This document shows, piece after piece, positions 8,618 through 17,318 of a stretch of 64,000 nucleotides of DNA. The translations under genes were made by a program, and so were the position numbers. Origin of the DNA: an uncultured Robinsoniella sp. (lineage in GTDB: Bacteria; Bacillota; Clostridia; Lachnospirales; Lachnospiraceae). A model generated the notes under the pieces. The model ran no database searches and was not told the origin of the DNA. It saw only the letters and a program-made list of their open reading frames with translations. Position 1 is the first letter of the stretch; each line of letters opens with the position of its first letter. The DNA lies in contig UQGG01000033.1 of NCBI GenBank assembly GCA_900540475.1, positions 21,680 to 85,679 on the forward strand, given 5' to 3'.

Positions 8618-9553
8618 ATGACAAGTTTAGCTAAAGTAAAAAAACGAAAAGTCAATTGGAAGAAATGTCTGCCATTTTATATAATGGCGATCCCGGGTTT
8701 TCTATATTTGCTGATTAATAATTATATTCCAATGTTTGGCGTAGTAATTGCATTTAAAAAACTGAATTTCAAGGAAGGGATTTTCAAAAGTCCCTGGGTG
8801 GGTTTAGATAATTTCAAGTTTTTATTTTCATCTTCTGATGCATGGAGTATATCCAGAAATACAATTTTGTACAATATTGTTTTCTTCGTTTTAGGAACAT
8901 TTTTTGCAGTTGCATTTGCTATTATGATTAATGAAATCAGAAATAAGAAATTGTCTAAAACATATCAGAGCCTGGTACTGCTCCCCTATTTGATGAGCTG
9001 GGTTGTAGTCAGTTATCTGGGATATGCCTTTCTGTCAGCAGATACAGGCATGATTAACAAAAGTATCCTGGAGCCTTTAGGATTAGAGCCGATAAACTGG
9101 TATAATCATAAACAGTACTGGCCGTTTATACTTACTTTCAGTAATATCTGGAAAACGGTCGGCTACAGTATGATTATCTATTTGTCAAGTATCGTGGGCA
9201 TTGGTTTGGATTATTATGAAGCAGCTACGATAGATGGTGCATCTAAGCTACAGCAGATTAAATATATCACACTTCCTCTTTTAAAACCGACGCTTATCAC
9301 TTTGTTTATTATTAGTGTTGGTCAGATTTTCCGTTCTGACTTCGGTCTTTTCTATCAGATGCCGAGAAATAGTGGTGTATTGTATGATGCTACCAGAACT
9401 ATAGATGTATATGTTTACAATGCGCTTATGAATAATAATGATTATGGTATGTCCAGTGCGGCGAGTGTTTTCCAATCTGTAGTTGGATTTATAACTATCG
9501 TTTTTGCAAACAAAGCAGTTAGAAAAATAAACTCAGAAAATGCAATCTTTTAA
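8618..9553 (+). CDS. ABC sugar permease, LplB-like
   Basis: Six-helix inner membrane permease of 311 aa. The cytoplasmic coupling (EAA) loop is visible as YEAATIDGASKLQQIKYITL at about residues 205-225. N-terminal helix starts near residue 18 after a basic stretch. It forms a heterodimer with the next gene product and carries the oligosaccharide delivered by the lipoprotein upstream. Shine-Dalgarno GAAGAGGAG lies ahead of the ATG. 11 bp separate it from the next gene. Confidence 0.93.
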   Translation: MTSLAKVKKRKVNWKKCLPFYIMAIPGFLYLLINNYIPMFGVVIAFKKLNFKEGIFKSPWVGLDNFKFLFSSSDAWSISRNTILYNIVFFVLGTFFAVAFAIMINEIRNKKLSKTYQSLVLLPYLMSWVVVSYLGYAFLSADTGMINKSILEPLGLEPINWYNHKQYWPFILTFSNIWKTVGYSMIIYLSSIVGIGLDYYEAATIDGASKLQQIKYITLPLLKPTLITLFIISVGQIFRSDFGLFYQMPRNSGVLYDATRTIDVYVYNALMNNNDYGMSSAASVFQSVVGFITIVFANKAVRKINSENAIF

Positions 9554-9564
9554 GGAGGACGATC

Positions 9565-10461
9565 ATGATTAAATCGAGAGAAAGCAGGATTGTACAGGGG
9601 ATTTCCAATACCGTTATGTTGTTGGCTTCTTTGCTGGCACTTATTCCTTTTATTTTATTAGTGCTTGCCTCTATAACGGACAATACATGGGCAACAGCCA
9701 ACGGATTTAGTTTTTTTCCTGAGGAATTCAGTCTGGATGCATACAAATATATCTCCGTACAGGCATCTACCATAGGAAAAGCTTATATAATGACCATCAT
9801 TGTAACCGCAATCGGAACAGTTTTAAGTATTGTTCTGACTACTACATTTGCCTATGCAATTTCTAAAACAGCAGTTCCGGGAATGAAAATATTGAACTTT
9901 ATGATGATATTTACCATGTTGTTTAGCGGGGGAATTGTAGCCTCCTATTACAGCTATGTCAATATCTTTCATATTAAGAACACGATTTGGGGGCTTATTG
10001 TACCAAACCTTTTAATGAATGCATTTAATGTAATACTAGTGAAAAATTATTATAAAAACAGTATTCCAGAGTCAATTTTGGAAGCAGCAAGAATTGATGG
10101 GAGCAGTGAATTTTACATATTTGTGAAGTTTGTCATACCGTTAAGTAAACCGATTATTGCAACGATTGGGCTTATGACGGCAATTGCATTTTGGAATGAC
10201 TGGCAGAACGGCCTGTACTATTTAAGCGGACGAGGCGGTGGAGACTTGTATACCATACAGATCATCATGAATAATATTAATAATAATATTGCAATGCTGC
10301 AGTCTAATTCTTCGCAGCTTGGCAGTACGGCAATCAGCCTTCCTGCTACCACAGTACGTATGGCAATCGCGGTGCTCGGTGTACTTCCGATTATGCTATT
10401 ATACCCGTTTTTTCAGAAGTATTTTGTAAAAGGAATTACATTAGGCGGAGTAAAGGAATAA
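9565..10461 (+). CDS. ABC sugar permease, LplC/YtcP-like
   Basis: Second permease subunit, 298 aa, of the carbohydrate-uptake type 1 family, with about six membrane helices and an EAA loop LEAARIDGSSEFYIFVKFVI near residue 175. Shine-Dalgarno AAGGAGG (9552-9558). It is 13 bp from the downstream GH5 gene, consistent with one operon of receptor, two permeases and hydrolases. Confidence 0.93.
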   Translation: MIKSRESRIVQGISNTVMLLASLLALIPFILLVLASITDNTWATANGFSFFPEEFSLDAYKYISVQASTIGKAYIMTIIVTAIGTVLSIVLTTTFAYAISKTAVPGMKILNFMMIFTMLFSGGIVASYYSYVNIFHIKNTIWGLIVPNLLMNAFNVILVKNYYKNSIPESILEAARIDGSSEFYIFVKFVIPLSKPIIATIGLMTAIAFWNDWQNGLYYLSGRGGGDLYTIQIIMNNINNNIAMLQSNSSQLGSTAISLPATTVRMAIAVLGVLPIMLLYPFFQKYFVKGITLGGVKE

Positions 10462-10474
10462 GAAGGAGTAGATT

Positions 10475-12151
10475 ATGGATAAGTTCAGTAATGAAAGAGT
10501 GCAGGGATTTCTGCGTGCAAATGGAAGAAAAGTAGTTAATGAATCAGGAGAAGAGATTATCTTAAGAGGATGGGCAGCAGCCAACTGGACTAATCCGGAG
10601 GGCTTCATGATAGGAGCCGGGATAGACCATGTCCCGCTGGGGGATAAATTGATCTTGCCAGGACGTTTTGAACGGGCGAGAAGCATGGATGCAACAATAA
10701 GGGAACTGTGCGGGAGTAAATATGCAGAAGAATTTTGGCCCAGATGGTATCGGAATCATCTGGCTGAATCTGATATACGGGCTATGCAGGAGCTGGGATA
10801 CAATTCAGTGAGATTACCTGTTACTGCCTGGGCCTTTTTACGGGAAGGTCCTGGCTATGAATGGAAGGAAGACAGTTTTAAAATGCTCAATGATGTCCTG
10901 GATTGGTGCGAGAAATACCGCATCTACGCAATTCTTGACTTACATGGTGCACCCGGCGGACAGTCAGCCATTGGGTGTGATGATGGAATTGACAATGTAC
11001 CGCATATGTTTTTAGAACCGGAGAGCAGAGAGCGCACGATGGTTATTTGGGAAGAATTTGCGAGGCGTTATGGGAATCGCTGGATAGTTGGTGGATACGA
11101 TTTGTTAAACGAACCGCTGTCTTCTGCGCAATGGCTTCATTTAATTCCTGAATTGCAGGATTTTTATAAAGAAGTGATCAAAAGAATTCGAAGAATAGAT
11201 AAAAAGCATATGCTCATACTGGAAGGCGCAATATTTTCCACTGATATGCGCGTTTTTGAAGAACGCTATGATGAAGAATATAATAATTGGTGTATTTCAG
11301 TCCATATGTATGGTTTCACACCGCATGTAAGAGATCTGTATAAATTTTTAGACGTATCGGAAAGATTAAACATTCCTGTCTGGATTGGTGAAGGAAATGC
11401 AGATGATAAAAGTAAAGCAGTATTTTTTGAAATCGCTGCGGACTACGGCATCGGTTACAATCTCTTTGGATGGAAAGCAAGTGAGATGACTGGCGGACAG
11501 ATGGGAGGCAATTTATACAAATTACCTAAGAGGTGGAATGAAGTGGCTGCATTTATTCGAAAAGGAGAAGCACGTCCTGGCTATTTACAATCTGCCGGGA
11601 TATTTGATGAAATGCTGGAGGCAGTTAAGTTTGAAAACTGCATTCCGGATCAAGCAGCTTTTCGTTACAGTCAGCGGTCTCAGGGGATTTCACTTCCGGC
11701 TGTGGGTTATGATAATACAGGAGGCAGAGGAATATCCTTTTATAGTAAATCTTTTTATGGAAACCCATTGGGGTATCGCTCAGAAGACGGGATGAAATTA
11801 GTCATGAAACCAGGAGCCTATGTTACCTGCAGTATTCCACATATGGGATTTGAAGGTGTACAAAACAATCCACTGGAAGAATTGTGGCTGGAAATGAAAG
11901 CAGAAGAATTTGCCTGCTATACGATAAGAAATATTACCTGTGACTGTTATGCAGCCTGCAGGATGATACCACTGGAAGACAGCATTGTTCGATTTATCTG
12001 CGAAGAGAACGTAACAGAGAAACAGGTTGAAAAAAGTGAAAAAGAAATTTTGACAGATATTATGTGTCTTTCGCCTGGCAGGATGAAAACAATAAAAGTA
12101 CAGGTGATATCCGGGCGAGTCATATTTTTAGAACTCAATTTTCCAATTTAG
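10475..12151 (+). CDS. Glycoside hydrolase family 5 enzyme
   Basis: Retaining beta-glycosidase with a TIM-barrel N-terminal domain (about residues 10-370). The acid/base Glu is seen in LLNEP (E213) and the nucleophile in VWIGEGN (E305); the substrate strands LDLHGAPGGQ and SVHMYGF also fit GH5 of the glucan exo-hydrolase branch. At 558 aa it has an extra C-terminal domain of about 170 aa that is probably a beta-sandwich. No signal peptide, so it likely acts on imported beta-linked oligosaccharides. Substrate (glucan, mannan or other) cannot be read from the sequence. Confidence 0.85.
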   Translation: MDKFSNERVQGFLRANGRKVVNESGEEIILRGWAAANWTNPEGFMIGAGIDHVPLGDKLILPGRFERARSMDATIRELCGSKYAEEFWPRWYRNHLAESDIRAMQELGYNSVRLPVTAWAFLREGPGYEWKEDSFKMLNDVLDWCEKYRIYAILDLHGAPGGQSAIGCDDGIDNVPHMFLEPESRERTMVIWEEFARRYGNRWIVGGYDLLNEPLSSAQWLHLIPELQDFYKEVIKRIRRIDKKHMLILEGAIFSTDMRVFEERYDEEYNNWCISVHMYGFTPHVRDLYKFLDVSERLNIPVWIGEGNADDKSKAVFFEIAADYGIGYNLFGWKASEMTGGQMGGNLYKLPKRWNEVAAFIRKGEARPGYLQSAGIFDEMLEAVKFENCIPDQAAFRYSQRSQGISLPAVGYDNTGGRGISFYSKSFYGNPLGYRSEDGMKLVMKPGAYVTCSIPHMGFEGVQNNPLEELWLEMKAEEFACYTIRNITCDCYAACRMIPLEDSIVRFICEENVTEKQVEKSEKEILTDIMCLSPGRMKTIKVQVISGRVIFLELNFPI

Positions 12152-12191
12152 AAAGAAGAAATATTAAAATCAGAAGGGTGAGGTAAATGCA

Positions 12192-13316
12192 ATGAAGAAT
12201 AATAGCGCGCTTCAAAGTATACTGCAAACTTATGTCGATCAGGGAGAGATAGCCGGTATCGCTTTACGTGTTCGTTTTCGCGATGAAATTGTTTTTGATG
12301 ATTCCTATGGATATGCAGACATAGAAATGAAAAGAAAGGTAAGTAAGGACACGATATTCCGGTTAGCTTCCATGACAAAACCAATAATAGCGATTGGAAT
12401 TATGATTCTTGTGGAAGAAGGAAAACTGAGGCTGGATGATCCATTATCCAGTTACCTTTCATCTTACTCGAATATGCATGTGGAGGGGAGTAATCATGAT
12501 TGCGGTAAACCTATAACAATACGCACAATGCTGAATCACAGTTCCGGGATGGGCGAACGACCGGGAAGCAGTGAAAAAATCATGGAGATCTTTGAACAGC
12601 CGGATACACTGGAAAAAAGAGTGGAAAAATTATCTGGAATAGAATTGGATTTCGAACCTGGTACGGATACGGGATACAGTGCTTTGTGGGCATACGAAGT
12701 ATTAGGGCGCATTATAGAAATAGTATCAGAACTGGAACTGGAAACATTTCTGCGAAAAAAGATATTTGAACCTCTGGGAATTACAGATATTATATATACA
12801 CTGACAGAAGAACAGGTAAGCAGAATGGCAAAGCTGTATGAGTACAATAACGGCTCACTGCTGGATGTTACCCAAAGCGATGTGATGTGGAAGAGTATTA
12901 CACATTACAAAAACTATTATTCAGGAACAGCTGGATTAAAGGGTAGTATTGCTGCTTATGATCAGTTTGTCCGAATGCTTTTTGGAAAAGGCAGTGTGGA
13001 AGGAAAACAGATTGTAAGTAAACAATCCATGTCAGAGCTGCTCAGAAACAGCGGACCTGCGGACAAGTTCATAGCAGATGGAATATATTGGGGACTTGGA
13101 ATGATTGTATTTGGTAAGAGAGAAGAGACTGGTCGATTTGTTGGTGAAGGCAGTTTTGGCTGGAGTGGTGCATACGGCACACACTTTTATGTGGATCCGT
13201 TGCATGAACTGCAAATGGTGCTTATGGTTAACCGGTCAAATATTGGAGGAGCAGACTCCTATATTTCAAAAGAACTGGAGAGATGTGTCTATAGAACATT
13301 TGTGAAAGAGATTTGA
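12192..13316 (+). CDS. Serine beta-lactamase-like hydrolase (family VIII esterase type)
   Basis: Cytoplasmic hydrolase, 374 aa, with the class C beta-lactamase/penicillin-binding fold. Nucleophile motif SMTK (S60, K63) and the second motif Y162-S-A are visible. No signal peptide, so it is unlikely to be a true secreted beta-lactamase; in a glycan operon it may de-esterify imported sugars (inference). The Shine-Dalgarno is AAGGGTGAGG (12174-12183). It is the last intact gene of the operon. Confidence 0.85.
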   Translation: MKNNSALQSILQTYVDQGEIAGIALRVRFRDEIVFDDSYGYADIEMKRKVSKDTIFRLASMTKPIIAIGIMILVEEGKLRLDDPLSSYLSSYSNMHVEGSNHDCGKPITIRTMLNHSSGMGERPGSSEKIMEIFEQPDTLEKRVEKLSGIELDFEPGTDTGYSALWAYEVLGRIIEIVSELELETFLRKKIFEPLGITDIIYTLTEEQVSRMAKLYEYNNGSLLDVTQSDVMWKSITHYKNYYSGTAGLKGSIAAYDQFVRMLFGKGSVEGKQIVSKQSMSELLRNSGPADKFIADGIYWGLGMIVFGKREETGRFVGEGSFGWSGAYGTHFYVDPLHELQMVLMVNRSNIGGADSYISKELERCVYRTFVKEI

Positions 13317-13417
13317 GGGGCGAAGAACCCCACAGATATTTTTATAAAAGTATATAGTGGGTATAAAGCTTTCTATGATAAAGTAGCTGATCATAGGAGG
13401 CTATATCCGGAGGGCGT
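13317..13417 (+). other. Short intergenic stretch after the esterase gene
   Basis: Contains only an imperfect CCCAC...GTGGG dyad (about 13329-13359) that might act as a weak terminator. Nothing else was recognised. Confidence 0.3.
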
Positions 13418-13484
13418 AATGTTTTGTAAATTAAAGAAAAAATACAAAGATCTGCGTATTCGATTGAAGATTTTAATTTTCTAC
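13418..13484 (+). pseudogene. Start of a short reading frame interrupted by the IS256 element
   Basis: An ATG at 13418 with GGAGGG four bases upstream opens a frame rich in Lys, Leu and Ile (begins MFCKLKKKYKDLRIR) that runs into the IS. With the IS and one target copy removed, the frame continues through 14977 to a TAA near 15004, giving about 31 codons. It resembles the basic-then-hydrophobic N-terminus of a membrane protein, possibly a kinase, but is too short to name. Confidence 0.35.
13477..13484. repeat. Target site duplication, left copy (TTTTCTAC)
   Basis: Eight bases identical to 14969-14976 and directly abutting the IS256 terminal inverted repeat; this is the usual duplication size for the family. 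Confidence 0.9.
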
Positions 13485-14968
13485 GAGTGTGTGAAGAAAA
13501 GTCTGTAAATACTGATCTTCTATGATAATGATTGGACTGGAAGTTCTTAGCCGAGCTTCCGGTCCTTGTTTTATTTATAACAGCACATGCTGTTGCATGT
13601 CAAGAGCAGGCGAAAGATCCGCCTGTGAAAATCGTTTCGATTCGCTTATTCTGGCAGGCGGCCCTCGTACATAATACTCAGCTCACCATAGACCTGTCCC
13701 CAGTTCCTAATTGGCATAGACCAGTTCTTTGTTGCTTCAAACGTACACAGGTACAACGCTTTCAGAAGGGCTGTATCACTTGGAAATACGCTTCTCTGGC
13801 GGTTTAATTTTCGATAGGTCGCATTCAGGCTTTCAATCGCATTGGTCGTGTAAATGACTTTTCTGACCACTGAGGAAAACTTAAAGATGGGAGAAATGGC
13901 ATCCCAGTTCTGCTTCCAGCTCCTCATGGAATTTGGATATTTCTCACTCCATTTTTCAGTGACCCGTTCCAGTATTTCCAAAGCTTTTTCTTCGGTTGGC
14001 GCCTGATAGATTGTTTTAAGGTCTGCACAAAACGGCTTTCTATCCTTATCTGCAACATATTTCATGGTATTACGTACCTGATGCACGATACAGCGTTGAT
14101 ATTCCGTTTTAGGATACGCTGCTGTGATAGCTTCTTTGATGCCGCTAAGCCCATCTGCACAGATGATTAAAATATCCTTCACTCCCCGGTTTTTCAATCC
14201 ATTTAAAACAGACAGCCAATATTTAGAACTTTCATTTTCGCCAACCTCTATGGTTAAGACCTCTTTATGTCCTTCCTGATTGATACCAAGAATGACATAA
14301 GCTGCAAGCTTACGGATGATGCCATTATCACGAACGGAATAGTGGATGGCATCAATGTAGAGCACTGGATATACTTCTGATAAAGGGCGATTCTGCCAGT
14401 CCTCAATCTGGGGCATGATTTTATCTGTAACGTCAGAAATAAAACCTTCAGAAGCCTCAAAACCATAAATATCCTCCAGCGTATCGGAAATCTGTCTGGT
14501 GGTCATTCCTTTGGCATACATAGAAATGATTTTCTGGTCAATGTCAGAGATGTCTTTCTGACGTTTTTTGACCACTTGTGGCTCAAAAGTGGATTTGCGA
14601 TCCTGGGGAACCTGGATATCCATGCTGCCATAGCTGCTATTGATGCGCTTAGATTTATAGCCGTTACGGTAATCCTCTGTGTCAGAACGTTCTGACTTTT
14701 CATAGCCCAGGTGTTGGTCCATCTCCTTTTCCATCATTTCTTTGATAGTGCCGCCAAGCAGATCCTTGAGTGCATCCTGAATATCTTCTGCGGACTGGAT
14801 GTCATACTCCTGCAAAAGCTGCTGGATAATGTTTCTTTTTCCATCTGTCATTTGTACCTTGTGTACGTGTTTTTTTTCTCTTGCCATAATATAAGGCCTC
14901 CTATGATTTTTTATTTTACCATAGAAGACCTTGGAAATCTTTATTTACAGAAAAACTTTCACATACTC
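13485..14968 (-). mobile_element. IS256-family insertion sequence, complete
   Basis: 1484 bp. Terminal inverted repeats about 31 bp long: left GAGTGTGTGAAG... (13485-13515) and right, read inward, GAGTATGTGAAA... (14968-14938), sharing TCTGTAAATA. Flanked by the perfect 8-bp duplication TTTTCTAC. Encodes one intact transposase on the minus strand. The intact ends and duplication indicate a recent insertion. Confidence 0.93.
13646..14887 (-). CDS. IS256-family transposase
   Basis: DDE transposase (Transposase_mut family), 413 aa, full length. Catalytic Asp residues are in LYIDAIHYSVRD and ICADGLSGIKEA, and the catalytic Glu lies in NAIESLNATYRKLNRQR, the family signature. Shine-Dalgarno AGGAGG lies ahead of the start on the minus strand. 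No frameshift or stop, so it is probably active. Confidence 0.96.
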   Translation of the reverse strand: MAREKKHVHKVQMTDGKRNIIQQLLQEYDIQSAEDIQDALKDLLGGTIKEMMEKEMDQHLGYEKSERSDTEDYRNGYKSKRINSSYGSMDIQVPQDRKSTFEPQVVKKRQKDISDIDQKIISMYAKGMTTRQISDTLEDIYGFEASEGFISDVTDKIMPQIEDWQNRPLSEVYPVLYIDAIHYSVRDNGIIRKLAAYVILGINQEGHKEVLTIEVGENESSKYWLSVLNGLKNRGVKDILIICADGLSGIKEAITAAYPKTEYQRCIVHQVRNTMKYVADKDRKPFCADLKTIYQAPTEEKALEILERVTEKWSEKYPNSMRSWKQNWDAISPIFKFSSVVRKVIYTTNAIESLNATYRKLNRQRSVFPSDTALLKALYLCTFEATKNWSMPIRNWGQVYGELSIMYEGRLPE

Positions 14969-14976
14969 TTTTCTAC
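14969..14976. repeat. Target site duplication, right copy (TTTTCTAC)
   Basis: Identical to 13477-13484; adjoins the right inverted repeat of the IS256 element. Confidence 0.9.
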
Positions 14977-15350
14977 ATACCCTTAATTGCCATTCCACGC
15001 TCTTAAGTCCCTTTGAAGTAATGGATATATTCTTCAATACATTTGCTCCGTTAAATGAATTGGAACCAATCTTTTTCACATTCTTTCCGATGGTAACCGT
15101 CTTTAATTTTTTGTTATTCTTAAAAGCGCTGCCAGAGATCCCGGTAATCTTATAAGTAATATTTTTAATCTTTACCGTATCCGGAATATTTACCGTGGTA
15201 AACTGGTAACCGTTTCTCCCAGGTTTTTTATGGCTAACTTTAATTCTAATATTGCTATTTTAATACGTTCAACACTTGCTCCTGTATTTTGAAGAACTTG
15301 TTCACCTGCTTCTAACGTATCGGGAATTTCGACAGACAATTCGTGACTAA
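14977..15350 (-). pseudogene. Decayed leucine-rich-repeat (BspA-like) surface protein fragment
   Basis: Minus-strand translation from about 15258 to 14990 reads as an LRR_5 segment (for example YKITGISGSAFKNNKKLKTV then TIGKNVKKIGSNSF). It closely resembles the repeat region of the intact protein at 48117-49997 (GAFKNNKKIKSVTIGNNVK). There is no start codon, and an upstream piece (15240-15350) reads on in a different frame with an SVEIPDT motif, so the gene has lost its 5' part and is frameshifted. The 3' end is lost at or near the IS256 insertion. Confidence 0.65.
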
Positions 15351-15493
15351 ACAGTAATATTCGCTATATAAGAAATTTTTAGAATAAGAATATCTATTAA
15401 CTTTTATAAAATACCTATATAAAACATAGACAAAAAGTCCTTAATGATTTACAATATTAGAAATAAATGTAAAAAATACTGGAGGAATTTATT
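15351..15493 (+). promoter_or_regulatory. AT-rich leader of the small coiled-coil gene
   Basis: Very AT-rich stretch with a clear Shine-Dalgarno (TGGAGGAA, about 15481-15488) but no confident -35/-10 pair. Confidence 0.3.
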
Positions 15494-15706
15494 ATGGCAA
15501 GAGGTCAAAGAAAAACAATTGATGATCAAATCGCAGTTTTGGATGAACAAATTGCAAAAGTGCAATTGAAAATGGATGCTTTGTTAGAGCAGAGAAAAGG
15601 ATTAGAGCAAAAGAAAAGAGAAGATAATCTGGGTCAGCTCTATGATATGATTCAGGAAAGCGGAAAGTCAGTAGAAGATATCATGTCTATGATAAATGTA
15701 AAATAG
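15494..15706 (+). CDS. Small coiled-coil protein of unknown function
   Basis: 70 aa, highly charged. Residues 8-46 form a predicted coiled coil with regular heptads (DDQIAVLDEQIAKVQLKM onward), followed by a short helical tail ending SVEDIMSMINVK. No membrane segment or recognised domain; the layout of a dimerising helix plus short tail recalls small nucleoid or accessory proteins, but no family can be named. Strong ribosome binding site 8 bp upstream supports translation. It is followed by a terminator hairpin that has been split by an IS3-type element. Confidence 0.7.
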   Translation: MARGQRKTIDDQIAVLDEQIAKVQLKMDALLEQRKGLEQKKREDNLGQLYDMIQESGKSVEDIMSMINVK

Positions 15707-15711
15707 AAGGT

Positions 15712-15731
15712 AAGCCATTGAGTATTCATTA
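15712..15731 (+). terminator. Left arm of a terminator hairpin split by the IS3 element
   Basis: TAAGCCATTGAGTATTCA (from 15712) is complementary to TATTCAATGGCTTA followed by a T run at 17292-17310, on the far side of the IS. Joined, they make a normal rho-independent terminator for the coiled-coil gene. Confidence 0.65.
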
Positions 15732-15758
15732 ATGTGACCCCTAAAAGTTAGACTTTAT

Positions 15759-15787
15759 TGCGAAGTGGTTTTTCCACTTCGCAATTT
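15759..15787 (-). terminator. Hairpin after the IS3 transposase gene
   Basis: GCGAAGTGG and CCACTTCGC around a five-base loop, just past the transposase stop; it probably ends transposase mRNA and blocks read-through into the element. Confidence 0.7.
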
Positions 15788-15790
15788 TAT

Positions 15791-16591
15791 TTATGATGCC
15801 AGGAGGCTAAGCCTGTATTCTACAGGACTCATCCATCCTAGTTTCTCTTTTATACGTTGTTTATTGTAATAATCTATGTATTTGTCTATTGCCTCTTTAA
15901 GCTCATCATAACTGTAATAAACTTCTCCATAATACATTTCTTGTTTCATGAGTGCAAAGAAATTTTCCATCACCGAATTATCATGGCAGTTTCCCTTTCT
16001 GGACATACTTTGAAAGATGCGGTGTTCTTGTAACGCATGAACATAAGCTTTCATCTGATAGCCCCAGCCCTGATCTGAATGAAATGTTCTACGATATGGA
16101 CAGTCAGATGTGATTTCTATTGCTGTGTTTAGAGAATCCATTATACTTTTGGCAGATGGCGATGGGGATACCCCATAGCTCAAAATCTCTCTATTGCATA
16201 AATCCATGAAGGGATCTAAATATATTTTTTTGATTATCATACGCCCATTTGCATTCACATCATAATACTTAAACTCTGTGGTGTCTGTTGTTATCTTTTG
16301 ATGTGGTATTTTTGTGTCAAATCGTCTTCGTAACCTATTGGGGGCCACTTTTCCGATTTTTCCTTTGTAGGAGCTGTACTTTCGGCTTTTACGTGTAAAT
16401 GATGTAACTTGCAGGGATAATTTTTGCATGATTCTCTGAACCCGTTTCTTATTCACTATATATCCCTGTTTGCGTAATTCACCCAACATCCGCCGATAAC
16501 CGTAGTCTTTATGAATCGAACGTATTTCTATGATTTTTTCTTCAAGCTCTTTATTGGGATTCACTCTAACAAATCTCTTCTGCCAATACAT
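15791..16591 (-). CDS. IS3-family transposase OrfB (rve integrase domain)
   Basis: 266 aa from the first Met, carrying the HTH_21 and rve integrase domains. DDE residues lie in TTDTTEFKYY, FHSDQGWGYQ and MENFFALMKQE, as usual for the family. It is normally made as an OrfAB fusion: the frame is open upstream past the first Met and covers a classic OrfB beginning (LRGEFRLKDILAVVNF) before meeting the slippery site inside orfA. Confidence 0.94.
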   Translation of the reverse strand: MYWQKRFVRVNPNKELEEKIIEIRSIHKDYGYRRMLGELRKQGYIVNKKRVQRIMQKLSLQVTSFTRKSRKYSSYKGKIGKVAPNRLRRRFDTKIPHQKITTDTTEFKYYDVNANGRMIIKKIYLDPFMDLCNREILSYGVSPSPSAKSIMDSLNTAIEITSDCPYRRTFHSDQGWGYQMKAYVHALQEHRIFQSMSRKGNCHDNSVMENFFALMKQEMYYGEVYYSYDELKEAIDKYIDYYNKQRIKEKLGWMSPVEYRLSLLAS

Positions 16592-16632
16592 GTACGTTGC
16601 TTTTGGAAAGTTTACTACTGCGAGAATATCTT

Positions 16633-17244
16633 TCAGTCTGAATTCTCCTCGGAGGCTGTGGACGATTCTCGCTGTTTTTTCAGAAGAGCTTCCTCCTCTA
16701 AACGCAGCCTCCTCAGTTCTTTTAAATAAGCATTCTCTATCCTTAGTTTTAATAGTTCATCTTCAAGCTGTTTTACGTGTTCAGCTGTTATATCCACTGG
16801 TGGCGTACAATTAATGTCATCTGTTGATGATAACTTGATATTTTTTTTGTTATTTAATTTCAACGACTTCTTACGACCTTTCTTCTTAGGTCTCAAAGCA
16901 TCAGGACCTGCTATTCTGAAATCATTTACCCATTTGGTTATCTGCGCAGGGTTATTAATTCTCTCTTGAAGAGCTAGCTCTTGGTATGAAACCTCTCTTG
17001 ATAAATATAACTCTACCACATGAAGTTTATATTCAAAAGAATAATTTGATCTTTTTCGTGAACGTAATAATCCCTCATCACCCATTTTTGAATAGGCTAA
17101 TACCCATTTCTTGATATTAGACCATGCTGCAATATCATATGCTTCGGCCAAAAAGACATACCCAGCTTCCCCATTTAAGTATGAATCAACGACCTTTTTC
17201 TTGAACTCATAGCTATATTTTGCCATAGAAAACCGACCTCCCAA
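16633..17244 (-). CDS. IS3-family transposase OrfA with two helix-turn-helix modules
   Basis: 203 aa DNA-binding subunit. Residues about 1-55 and 60-120 are two helix-turn-helix repeats, as in the IS150 group, and a C-terminal leucine-zipper-like helix follows (VKQLEDELLKLRIENAYLK). It ends at a TGA shortly after the slippery site. A preferred Shine-Dalgarno (GGGAGG) precedes the start at the right end of the IS. Confidence 0.92.
   Translation of the reverse strand: MGGRFSMAKYSYEFKKKVVDSYLNGEAGYVFLAEAYDIAAWSNIKKWVLAYSKMGDEGLLRSRKRSNYSFEYKLHVVELYLSREVSYQELALQERINNPAQITKWVNDFRIAGPDALRPKKKGRKKSLKLNNKKNIKLSSTDDINCTPPVDITAEHVKQLEDELLKLRIENAYLKELRRLRLEEEALLKKQRESSTASEENSD
16674..16680 (-). promoter_or_regulatory. 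Programmed -1 frameshift site, A AAA AAC
   Basis: On the minus strand the heptamer AAAAAAC occurs in the orfA frame as CTG-AAA-AAA-CAG. A -1 slip leads straight into the orfB frame with conserved OrfB N-terminal sequence, so this is the expected OrfAB fusion signal. Confidence 0.85.
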
Positions 17245-17285
17245 TCGTTAGATTTTTAGGTCTAACTTTTGGGGGTCGGCTCACA

Positions 17286-17313
17286 TATATGTATTCAATG
17301 GCTTATTTTTAAT
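17286..17313 (+). terminator. Right arm of the split terminator
   Basis: TATTCAATGGCTTATTTTT; pairs with the left arm at 15712-15731. Its T run shows that it was the 3' side of a terminator reading on the plus strand. Confidence 0.6.
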
Positions 17314-17318
17314 TACTA

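Larger units (their letters stand above)
15733..17285 (-). mobile_element. IS3-family (IS150-like) insertion sequence
   Basis: About 1.55 kb with two overlapping transposase frames on the minus strand. Ends share GACCCC(T/C)AAAAGTTAGAC: left at 15736-15754, right (inverted) at about 17261-17278. This resembles the IS150-group end (GACCCC-AAAAGTT). Exact termini and the 3-4 bp target duplication could not be fixed because the flanks are themselves complementary. Confidence 0.85.

Noticed and set aside
12192..13316. True antibiotic beta-lactamase
   Set aside because: The SMTK and YSA motifs also occur in esterases, there is no signal peptide, and the gene ends a glycan operon.
13532..13807. 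Plus-strand frame of 91 codons within the IS256 element
   Set aside because: It is antisense to the transposase and to its 3' region, has no ribosome site and no family features.
15733..17285. Target duplication for the IS3 element (ATGT at 15732-15735 and 17289-17292 considered)
   Set aside because: Choosing these would put the IS ends out of register with the inverted repeats, and the flanks are complementary, so the exact duplication cannot be decided by eye.
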